NCBI GenBank assembly: GCA_001789205.1
Contig: MFYT01000003.1
Coordinates: 570-19,134 of the forward strand
Source: Candidatus Raymondbacteria bacterium RIFOXYA2_FULL_49_16
GTDB lineage: Bacteria; Fibrobacterota; OXYB2-FULL-49-7; XYB2-FULL-49-35
Reading direction: 5' to 3'
Length of the DNA: 18,565 bases
Shown: one piece after another, positions 7,402 through 14,267 of the stretch
Numbering within the stretch: the stretch's first letter is position 1
Layout: every line of letters starts with the position of its first letter
Notes under the pieces: model-generated
The model's database searches: none
Told to the model about the DNA's origin: nothing
The model's input: only the letters and a program-made list of their open reading frames with translations
Position numbers and translations under genes: made by a program

Positions 7402-8337
7402 ATGGATACTGATCTTCTCAATACCGATAAAAGCACATCCTGCAACAAAAGACGTGATAAAGCTGGAGCGGTGGTCAATGTCGGCCTCGGGGCCAATGCT
7501 GTTCTGGCGCTGACAAAGCTTTCTGCAGGCATACTTGGCCATTCCCAGGCGCTTCTTGCCGATGGCATCAACTCCATTTCCGACGTTGTCTATTTTATTG
7601 TTGTTAAAATTCTTGTGGCCCTTTCGAGAAAGCCTTCCGACGAAGAGCACCCCTACGGTCATCATCAGTTTGAAAGTATTGCGGCTCTTGTTGTAGGCGC
7701 TTTTGTTATCACCACCGGACTCGCCATCTTCTGGGATTCGATTAATTCCGCGTTTGATCTTTACTCGGGCCAGATCGAAAAAAAGCCTATCCGGTTGTTT
7801 ACATTTTTTGTTGCAGTCGGAACAATTCTGGTAAAGATCGTGCTTCTGTTTCATGCCCGCGGCATCTGGAAAAAAACCGGCAACCTGGCTGTCGGTGCTC
7901 TGGCGAGTGATCACCGCAATGACATTTTCGCTTCGACCGGTGCTGCTATCGGCATACTGTTCGGTCTTCTGGGGTATCGCATTTTCGATCCCATTGCAGG
8001 AGCGGTGGTAGCAGTTATTGTCGCCAAAACCGGAACGGATATTTTACGTGAATCCTCAGCGCAGCTTATGGATTCGGTTCCAAGCCGCGAAATCGATACC
8101 CAGATTCGGGCTCTGCTGGAAGATTTCAAAGATGTAGCAACCGTTGAATTGGTGCACTCCCATCGGTTCGGCCCCTACCTTGTTGCAAATCTCACCATCG
8201 GGATTGACGGAAATATCAGCGTTCTCGAAGGCGATAAAATTGCCGACCGTGTTGAAGAACGGCTTGTTGACAGTATCGATATGCTGCGGCGAGTATATGT
8301 TCATTATCACCCTCGTAAGGCGGAAAAATCCACTTAA
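7402..8337 (+). CDS. Cation diffusion facilitator transporter, possibly Mn2+ type
   Basis: A 311-residue inner-membrane CDF protein (PF01545) with six predicted membrane segments at ~21-225 and a C-terminal cytoplasmic dimerisation domain (~228-305). The ATG at 7402 is chosen because it gives a short N-terminal tail before TM1, as usual in the family. Characteristic segments are LLADGINSISDV in TM2, HPYGHHQFE (83-91) after TM3, ALASDHRNDIFAS in TM5 and a His-containing tail (VHSHRFGP, HYHPR). The metal-site pairs read N57-xxx-D61 and D170-xxx-D174 rather than the His-containing TM5 pair of Zn/Fe FieF. An Asn/Asp-rich pattern is associated with Mn2+-exporting members such as MntE, so Mn2+ is a reasonable but unproven substrate. 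Likely co-transcribed with uup. Confidence 0.85.
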   Translation: MDTDLLNTDKSTSCNKRRDKAGAVVNVGLGANAVLALTKLSAGILGHSQALLADGINSISDVVYFIVVKILVALSRKPSDEEHPYGHHQFESIAALVVGAFVITTGLAIFWDSINSAFDLYSGQIEKKPIRLFTFFVAVGTILVKIVLLFHARGIWKKTGNLAVGALASDHRNDIFASTGAAIGILFGLLGYRIFDPIAGAVVAVIVAKTGTDILRESSAQLMDSVPSREIDTQIRALLEDFKDVATVELVHSHRFGPYLVANLTIGIDGNISVLEGDKIADRVEERLVDSIDMLRRVYVHYHPRKAEKST

Positions 8338-8360
8338 ATATTAAAAATTCATTTTGAAGC

Positions 8361-8418
8361 AAAAAAAAAATAAAAAAATCTTGACATGGCTTTGGCACTA
8401 ATTTATTTCTAATATAAC
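8361..8418 (+). promoter_or_regulatory. Promoter of nrdJ with an A-tract UP element
   Basis: Two A-tracts (8361-8370 and 8372-8378) lie immediately before a perfect -35 TTGACA (8381-8386), the placement of an UP element. With 17-bp spacing the -10 would be the weak TATTTC (8404-8409); an overlapping alternative is TTGGCA (8392-8397) with TATAAC (8413-8418) at 15 bp. No cobalamin-riboswitch-like structure is recognisable in the leader. Confidence 0.5.
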
Positions 8419-8440
8419 AAACCACTAAATATTGTTATAT
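8412..8440. promoter_or_regulatory. Perfect 9-bp inverted repeat with an NrdR-like box in the nrdJ leader
   Basis: ATATAACAA (8412-8420) and TTGTTATAT (8432-8440) are perfect complements separated by 11 nt. Within and over the right arm, 8422-8437 (CCACTAAATATTGTTA) matches about 12 of 16 positions of my recollection of the NrdR box consensus (ACACWATATATWGTGT). The position, at the -10 or just after the transcription start, suits repression of the reductase. A second, tandem NrdR box, normally expected, is not clear. Confidence 0.4.
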
Positions 8441-8537
8441 GGCACCTTTGAAAACACAAGATACTTTGGATCATAAAACCAATTGTCGGTTTGTAACGCA
8501 TTTAATATCAACGATTTACTGACGGTTGGAGGAAGAA

Positions 8538-11357
8538 ATGCCCATTCAGGAAGCAACGCAAGCGGTAAAAGAGTCCCAAAAAGCCCCCCAAAAACCAGAA
8601 TTTAAAAAGCTGGGACTCAGGTTCGACCGCTATTTTACAACCGAAAACATCCATCCCTACAACCAGGTCGAATGGGAACTTCGGGCCGCCCGCATCACAA
8701 ACGACAAAGGCCAGATCATCTTCGAACAGAAAGATATCGAAATCCCCAAAGTATGGTCGCAGATGGCAACCGACGTCGTGGTTTCCAAATATTTCTACGG
8801 CAAACCGGGCAATACTGAACGCGAAACCAGCCTCAAGCAGATCATCGACCGCGTCAGTAAAACCCTTGCTGAATGGGGCCGCAAGGACGGCTACTTCGGC
8901 ACCATCGAAGATTCCGAAATATTCGAGACCGAACTTACGTATATCCTGCTGAATCAGTATGCCTCGTTCAACAGTCCCGTATGGTTCAATGTGGGCATTG
9001 AAAAAAACCCCCAATGCAGCGCCTGCTTCATCAACTCGCTCAAAGACTCCATGGAGGCGATCCTCGACCTGGCCAAAACCGAAGGCATGCTCTTCAAACA
9101 CGGCAGCGGCACTGGCACAAATTTCTCCGCCCTCCGTTCCGGAAAAGAGACCGTTAGGGGCGGCGGCAAGGCTTCGGGCCCCGTCTCCTTCATGAAAGGG
9201 TTCGACGCTTTCGCGGGAGTCATTAAGTCCGGCGGCAAGACGAGGCGCGCGGCTAAAATGGTCATTCTCAACATCGACCATCCCGATATCGAGGAATTCA
9301 TCGAATGCAAGGCGCGCGAAGAAAAAAAGGCGTGGGCCCTCATCGAAAAAGGATACAGCGGCAGCTTCGGCGGCGAAGCGTACGGCTCGGTCTTTTTCCA
9401 GAACTCCAACAACTCGGTGCGTGTCACCAAGGCCTTCATGGACGCGGTCGTCAAGGACAAGCCATGGCACACCCGCGCGGTCAAAACCGGTAAAATCATG
9501 GACACCTACCGCGCACGCGACCTCATGCGCAAAATCGCCGAGGCCGCCCACGTCTGCGGCGACCCCGGCCTTCAGTTCGACACCACAATCAACGAGTGGC
9601 ACACCTGCAAGGCGACCTCGCGCATCAACGCCAGCAACCCCTGCAGCGAATATATGTTCATCGACAACAGTTCGTGCAATCTCAGCTCGCTCAACCTGCT
9701 CAAGTTCCTTGACGAGTCCGGCGGTTTCAAAATCAAGGATTTCTGCCATGTGGTAAACATCATGCTCATCGCGCAGGACATCATCGTCGACAACGGGTCG
9801 TATCCAACGGAAAAAATCCGCGAAAACAGCGTCGAATACCGGCCCCTGGGTCTGGGATACGCCAACCTGGGAGCGCTCCTCATGTGCCGCGGTTATCCCT
9901 ATGATTCCGACGAAGGCCGCGCATACGCCGCAGCCGTCTCAGCCCTGCTCACTGGCCAGGCATACAAAACATCGGCGCATATCTCAAAGGCTATGGGACC
10001 CTTCAAGCACTTTGACGCAAACCGCGAATCAATGCACCAGGTCATCCAGATGCACCGTTACCATCTTACCCGTATCGAATCGTCCTATCTGCCCGACGAG
10101 CTGTTAAGCGCGGTCAATCGCGTCTGGAACGAAGCGAGCAGCCTGGGTTTTGAAAGCGGCTATCGCAATGCGCAGGTCACGGTCGTCGCGCCCACCGGCA
10201 CCATAGGGTTCATGATGGATTGCGACACCACGGGCGTCGAACCCGACATTGCCCTGGTAAAATACAAGAAGCTCATCGGCGGCGGCGTGCTCAAAATGGT
10301 CAACCGGTCAGTGCCCCGCGCGCTCAAAACGCTTGGCCATTCCGACGAACAGGTGGCCGACATTCTCAAACATATCGAAGAAAACGAAAAAATCGAAGGC
10401 GCCCCGCACATCAGTAACGAATACATGCAAATCTTCGACTGCGCATTCAAGCCTAAAAACGGCACACGCTACATCCATTACATGGGCCATCTGCGCATGA
10501 TGGCCGCGGTGCAGCCGTTTGTCTCCGGCGCCATCAGCAAAACCGTGAACATGCCCGCTGAGACCACCCCCGAAGAGATCATGGAGACCTTTATTGAGGC
10601 ATGGCGCATGGGCCTCAAGTCCATCACCATTTATCGCGATGGCAGCAAACGCACCCAGCCCCTTACCACCTCTCTTGCTGACAAGGACAAGGACGGAGCA
10701 ACGGGCCAGGGTGCCACTGAAACAGTATCAGTGCGCAAGCCCTACCGTAAACGCCTGCCCAACGAACGTCCCTCAATCACGCACAAATTCGCCATCGCGG
10801 GCCACGAAGGTTACATCACTGTCGGCATGTACGAGGACGGATATCCCGGCGAAATATTCGTGCGCATGGCAAAAGAAGGTTCCGTGGTTTCCGGTCTGGT
10901 CGACGCATTCGCCACCGCCACATCCATCATGCTGCAATACGGCGTTCCTCTCGATGTTCTGGTGAACAAGTTCAGCCATACCCGGTTCGAGCCCTCGGGA
11001 TTCACCAACAATCCAAAAATCCCCATTGCAAAATCCATCCTCGACTATATCTTCCGCTGGCTCTCCCTCAAGTTCATTCAAAAAGAAGACAAGACAAATG
11101 TACGGCTTGCCCTCGATGAAACCGGGGAAAAACCGGCCAGCACGGCGGAACCCGCGCAAGCCATAGCAGCGCCGTTGGCTGATCAGAAAAAGGAGAAGGA
11201 AGCTCCCGAGACCGGCAAGGCCGAGACCCGGGAAGAAAACATCTCCTACCAAGCGGATATTGATTCTCCGCCCTGTCCCGAATGCGGCTCAATCATGATC
11301 CGCAATGGCGCGTGTCATAAATGCATTAATTGCGGCACCACGAGCGGCTGTTCTTAA
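8538..11357 (+). CDS. nrdJ: Adenosylcobalamin-dependent (class II) ribonucleotide reductase
   Basis: A 939-residue enzyme that converts ribonucleotides to deoxyribonucleotides with a B12-generated thiyl radical, needing neither oxygen nor a second subunit. The ATG at 8538 is set by GGAGG (8528-8532), 5 nt upstream. Family landmarks: NPQCSACFIN (158-167) with a redox Cys; KHGSGTGTNFSALRSG (187-202); the radical site NPCSE (367-371), where C369 would carry the thiyl radical, and partner C380, 11 residues on as in class II enzymes; ATGTIGFMMDCDTTG; and a TSCPD-type domain (~740-850). The tail carries CPEC (913-916), CHKC (926-929), C932 and C938, a zinc-ribbon/redox-shuttle arrangement typical of the long NrdJ type. 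Codon use is GC-rich. It is convergent with the phosphoesterase, with only 17 bp between stops. Confidence 0.95.
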   Translation: MPIQEATQAVKESQKAPQKPEFKKLGLRFDRYFTTENIHPYNQVEWELRAARITNDKGQIIFEQKDIEIPKVWSQMATDVVVSKYFYGKPGNTERETSLKQIIDRVSKTLAEWGRKDGYFGTIEDSEIFETELTYILLNQYASFNSPVWFNVGIEKNPQCSACFINSLKDSMEAILDLAKTEGMLFKHGSGTGTNFSALRSGKETVRGGGKASGPVSFMKGFDAFAGVIKSGGKTRRAAKMVILNIDHPDIEEFIECKAREEKKAWALIEKGYSGSFGGEAYGSVFFQNSNNSVRVTKAFMDAVVKDKPWHTRAVKTGKIMDTYRARDLMRKIAEAAHVCGDPGLQFDTTINEWHTCKATSRINASNPCSEYMFIDNSSCNLSSLNLLKFLDESGGFKIKDFCHVVNIMLIAQDIIVDNGSYPTEKIRENSVEYRPLGLGYANLGALLMCRGYPYDSDEGRAYAAAVSALLTGQAYKTSAHISKAMGPFKHFDANRESMHQVIQMHRYHLTRIESSYLPDELLSAVNRVWNEASSLGFESGYRNAQVTVVAPTGTIGFMMDCDTTGVEPDIALVKYKKLIGGGVLKMVNRSVPRALKTLGHSDEQVADILKHIEENEKIEGAPHISNEYMQIFDCAFKPKNGTRYIHYMGHLRMMAAVQPFVSGAISKTVNMPAETTPEEIMETFIEAWRMGLKSITIYRDGSKRTQPLTTSLADKDKDGATGQGATETVSVRKPYRKRLPNERPSITHKFAIAGHEGYITVGMYEDGYPGEIFVRMAKEGSVVSGLVDAFATATSIMLQYGVPLDVLVNKFSHTRFEPSGFTNNPKIPIAKSILDYIFRWLSLKFIQKEDKTNVRLALDETGEKPASTAEPAQAIAAPLADQKKEKEAPETGKAETREENISYQADIDSPPCPECGSIMIRNGACHKCINCGTTSGCS

Positions 11358-11374
11358 AACACCAGATACCTGCG

Positions 11375-12916
11375 TTATCGGGCAAGCACAGCCTTCTGTA
11401 TTACCGTATATTGACCTGCACGCACCTGAATGAAATAAATGCCGCTTGGCTGACCAGAAGCATCCCAGGTGATTCCAGTGTTTAGCTGGTAGTAGGAAGC
11501 TGATAGTTTACGGACCAGTTTTCCATAAACATTGAAAACCTCAATTTCAATCTCTTCTCCGTCCGTTGCCAACTGTCTGTTACCAGTTATTCTTGTGTTT
11601 GGGTTGAACGGATTGGGCGACACGGAAACCGTTATGCCCCTAGCCGGGGTTTCCTGCGCACCAGCCCCTGTTGTTATAAAATAATCGCTGACTAACTGGC
11701 GTCCGTCAATATTCAGCGAATCCAAAACAGCGTGTTCTACATTAATGTTGCCGGCCGCATTGAGTACGCGAAACGCCCTGTGGTAGATCATGCCGTCGCC
11801 TGCGGCCTCTATGACGCTCATAAGCCGTGAACCGTCCTCTATTGCGCCACCGCAATTTTGATAAGCGGCAATAGCGCTGTCAGCGGCGCATCCGGTAGCG
11901 GTCCCTGCGGCCTGGCCGGCAACAATATATACCATATGACTATCCGCCTGTACATCGCTGGTGTCTACAATGCCGCCGCAATATGTGCTGCTCATTTTCA
12001 GCCATTTGGTTCTTGAGTACCAATGCAGGTGCCCGCCATACATTGCCAGGCATCTCCTGTTCTGGAACGTGGACCCAAGTTCTGACCGATAATAGCATGC
12101 CCCATATTTGGGGTAATGGCTCAGTTCTATGACAATGGGGCGCAATGTATTGTTTGCAATGCGCTCGTTGAGCTTTGCGGTCCACCAGCTTTTCAATGAA
12201 CTTATCGACCATGAATACGTGCCGCCTACATCCAAATAGTTTTTACCTTGGCTGCCTTCATCAATGCAAAACGTGATATTACCGTAATCCATGAAATAGT
12301 TGACTCCTGTCTGAAACTGAGGCAGAGGGGACGGATAGACCGTATTGGGAATATGCGGGAAATGCGCCTGCCATTCGAGAAGTTTGGCGTCATGATTACC
12401 GATGACAGGCACAAAAAGGGCATTGGCAAAGAGTTTGGGGTACCTGTTGAAAACATTATGCCAGTCCTCGCAGCCCCCGCACATCGAATTGTCCATGGTC
12501 ATCAGGTCTCCAAGAATGGCGATAATGTCCGGTTGGACTGTATAGGCATACTGGAAGAATTTGACAACATTTGTGTCCAGGAACTGGGTGTCGCCGAACA
12601 GGACAGCTTTGAACCTGCCTCCGGGACCCGGGTCAAGTTGAAAACTTCCCATCTCGCTGGTGTCGCCGTCCACTACAAGGAACCAGTTGTACCGCATAGA
12701 AGGGGCAAGCCCGGTCAGATGGACATAATCTATACCAGTGATACTTAAGCTATAGCTGCTGTCAATGCTGAAATAAACGGTCCCTTCCCCGCCTTCCCAG
12801 TGGATAAAAACCGCTGTCCTGGGATTGTCTGTGTCGATATACTGCCACGGTTGGAGGGTAATTCCTGCGAATGCGGACAAGGCTGCTATAAGCAGCATTA
12901 GGAACATCTTTTGCAT
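11375..12916 (-). CDS. Secreted calcineurin-like (purple acid phosphatase-type) phosphoesterase with sorting domain
   Basis: A 513-residue protein with signal peptide MQKMFLMLLIAALSAFA; AGGAG lies 6 nt before the ATG at 12916. Residues ~20-95 form an Fn3-like domain as in purple acid phosphatases (TAVFIHWEGGEGTVYFSID ... GLAPSMRYNW). The metallophosphoesterase core carries the dimetal motifs: GDTQ (108-111), LGD (135-137), GNHD (173-176), H267 in ELSHYPK, and GGHLH (294-298). Residues ~425-513 are the Ig-like sorting domain (VSVSPNPFNPNTRITG ... GIYFIQV) ending in Arg. The predicted role is an exported or surface phosphomonoesterase or phosphodiesterase that could release phosphate from organic polymers; the substrate is not visible. 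It is divergent from the regulator at 13070, 153 bp away. Confidence 0.85.
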   Translation of the reverse strand: MQKMFLMLLIAALSAFAGITLQPWQYIDTDNPRTAVFIHWEGGEGTVYFSIDSSYSLSITGIDYVHLTGLAPSMRYNWFLVVDGDTSEMGSFQLDPGPGGRFKAVLFGDTQFLDTNVVKFFQYAYTVQPDIIAILGDLMTMDNSMCGGCEDWHNVFNRYPKLFANALFVPVIGNHDAKLLEWQAHFPHIPNTVYPSPLPQFQTGVNYFMDYGNITFCIDEGSQGKNYLDVGGTYSWSISSLKSWWTAKLNERIANNTLRPIVIELSHYPKYGACYYRSELGSTFQNRRCLAMYGGHLHWYSRTKWLKMSSTYCGGIVDTSDVQADSHMVYIVAGQAAGTATGCAADSAIAAYQNCGGAIEDGSRLMSVIEAAGDGMIYHRAFRVLNAAGNINVEHAVLDSLNIDGRQLVSDYFITTGAGAQETPARGITVSVSPNPFNPNTRITGNRQLATDGEEIEIEVFNVYGKLVRKLSASYYQLNTGITWDASGQPSGIYFIQVRAGQYTVIQKAVLAR

Positions 12917-12933
12917 TTCATTCTCCTGGTTAA

Positions 12934-12962
12934 CTCACTTATAAGGATTCTCTCACTTATAA
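12934..12962 (-). promoter_or_regulatory. Tandem 11-bp direct repeat upstream of the phosphoesterase
   Basis: CTCACTTATAA occurs at 12934-12944 and again at 12952-12962 (TTATAAGTGAG on the coding strand), offset 18 bp, just upstream of the ribosome-binding site. The first copy extends to the palindrome CTTATAAG. It could be a duplicated operator or two TATAAG-type -10 elements. The repeat is exact; its function is inferred. Confidence 0.4.
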
Positions 12963-13069
12963 TAATAATTAAAACTCCCTTGGTTATCTATAAAAATAGG
13001 CTTAATATATATTGCTTATTTATCTTTTATATTCTATTTTAAATGAAACATGCTATATATTAGTATTTT

Positions 13070-14119
13070 ATGAAATATTTATTACTATATCAAAAGCTCA
13101 AACAAGCCATTGGCACTGGTTTTTATCCAACTGGAAAACGGATTCCCCATACGCACGAACTGGTAAAAAAATACAGTGTCAGCCTTACGACAGTCACCCG
13201 GGCTGTCACCCTTCTACAGGACGAAGGACTAATCAGAAGGGTCAAGTCAAAAGGCTCCTTTGTCCTTAAACAGAAAAGTGACGATTATATTGCCTCTCAC
13301 CGCAGGGAACGGATCGGGCTTCTGATTGACGGAAAAATATCCAAATTCATGGACATGCATTTTTTCAGACAGATATTTGAAGGAATGGAGCGCATTGCCC
13401 AAAAACAGGGAAAAAGCATTGTCATTATTCCGCGGGAGGACAAACCTGTCGAGGAATACCTTGCGGAGATACATTCGAACAGCGTCGCAGGCGTCATCCC
13501 CTATTCGTTCTACAACCAGCTTCTCTACAATGGACTGAAGAAATCAGGACTGGCGCTTGTATATTGCGATTTCCTCGACCATATCCTGCCTGTGGACCAG
13601 GTGACCGTGGATCACGCACGCGCAGGCGCACTCGCTTTTAACCGGCTCTTTGAGCTGGGCCATAAAAAGATGCTCTTTTTCGGGACCTATATAGGTGAGG
13701 GTAAACGTGAGGACACCGACCATTTCTACTGGTGGCAAGGCATTGAGTCCCAGGCCCGGTTCCAGAAGCTGAAGCACGTGTTCCGTTCGTTTTTTTTCAT
13801 GGACAACACGCTTAAGGAAAGGATACGCACAGCCGTCGATACGCATGCAGATTGCACCGGCTATATCTGCGCATCAAGCACATATCTTGAACATGTGAAG
13901 GATATAATTGAGAATGACCGGAAATATCACGGGAAAACACGGGACGCTGTTCTTTTCGGCGACGTGAAAGAGGGGCTTTTTCTGCGGGACCGCTGTGTGA
14001 GCCTGTGCCGTTGGGACACGCGGAACATGGGCGGTCGCGCCATGGAAGCCATGCTTGAAATACTGGAGAAAAAGCCGCGCAGGCCCGGCATTCAGTACGT
14101 TCCTGTGGAGATTGTGTAG
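13070..14119 (+). CDS. GntR-HTH / LacI-type ligand-binding transcriptional regulator (second paralog)
   Basis: A 349-residue protein. Residues 1-68 form the GntR winged helix (YQKLKQAIGTGFYPTGKRIP, then LTTVTRAVTLLQDEGLIRRV). Residues ~80-349 form the LacI/periplasmic-binding-like sensor (RIGLLIDGKI, VAGVIPYSFYNQ, DHARAGALAFNRLFELGHKK, WWQGIESQA, THADCTGYICASS). It is a diverged paralog of the regulator at 3316, sharing WQG, THA(E/D)CTG, the C-RWD/C-LWD motif and the KPPRK/KPRRP tail. Expected role: cytoplasmic, ligand-released control of the divergent phosphoesterase. The start is the first ATG; there is no Shine-Dalgarno site, and an extended -10 (TGCTATATA, 13051-13059) lies 10 nt before it, so the mRNA is probably nearly leaderless. 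The ligand is unknown. Confidence 0.85.
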   Translation: MKYLLLYQKLKQAIGTGFYPTGKRIPHTHELVKKYSVSLTTVTRAVTLLQDEGLIRRVKSKGSFVLKQKSDDYIASHRRERIGLLIDGKISKFMDMHFFRQIFEGMERIAQKQGKSIVIIPREDKPVEEYLAEIHSNSVAGVIPYSFYNQLLYNGLKKSGLALVYCDFLDHILPVDQVTVDHARAGALAFNRLFELGHKKMLFFGTYIGEGKREDTDHFYWWQGIESQARFQKLKHVFRSFFFMDNTLKERIRTAVDTHADCTGYICASSTYLEHVKDIIENDRKYHGKTRDAVLFGDVKEGLFLRDRCVSLCRWDTRNMGGRAMEAMLEILEKKPRRPGIQYVPVEIV

Positions 14120-14140
14120 TATCAGTCCAAAAATCGTTCG

Positions 14141-14226
14141 ATGCGGGCACAGTATCTTGCCGAAGTGAGTCGAAGCACCCGCATGCCAAATAAACCGCTC
14201 GTTTCGGCTCCGCTCAACGAGCGGTT
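14141..14226. repeat. Two intergenic inverted repeats between regulator and esterase
   Basis: ATGCGGG (14141-14147) pairs with CCCGCAT (14178-14184). A perfect 11-bp stem, AACCGCTCGTT (14193-14203) with AACGAGCGGTT (14216-14226), has a 12-nt loop that itself contains CGG-CT-CCG. They sit between convergent genes and could end transcription from both sides, though no long T-tract follows. The sequence style resembles dispersed intergenic repeats found in many FCB genomes. Confidence 0.5.
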
Positions 14227-14267
14227 ATGACAAGTACGCGTTCCTGATACAAAGACACGATCCCCGG

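Noticed and set aside
8391-8409. Sigma54-type promoter suggested by TTGGCAC
   Set aside because: There is no GC dinucleotide at the required -12 position; the TTGACA plus A-tract arrangement is a better fit.
8338-8537. Cobalamin riboswitch upstream of the B12-dependent reductase
   Set aside because: The 200-nt leader is AT-rich and I cannot find a B12-box-like element or a multi-stem fold. A covariance-model search would settle it.
8508-9749. Long open frame (413 codons) on the minus strand opposite nrdJ
   Set aside because: It lies wholly antisense to a confidently identified nrdJ. Its composition (Asp/Glu/Val/Ala/Phe-rich, no domain) is that of a mirror frame created by GC-biased codons.
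11358-11374. Terminator between nrdJ and the phosphoesterase
   Set aside because: The gap is only 17 bp and shows no stem with a T-tract.
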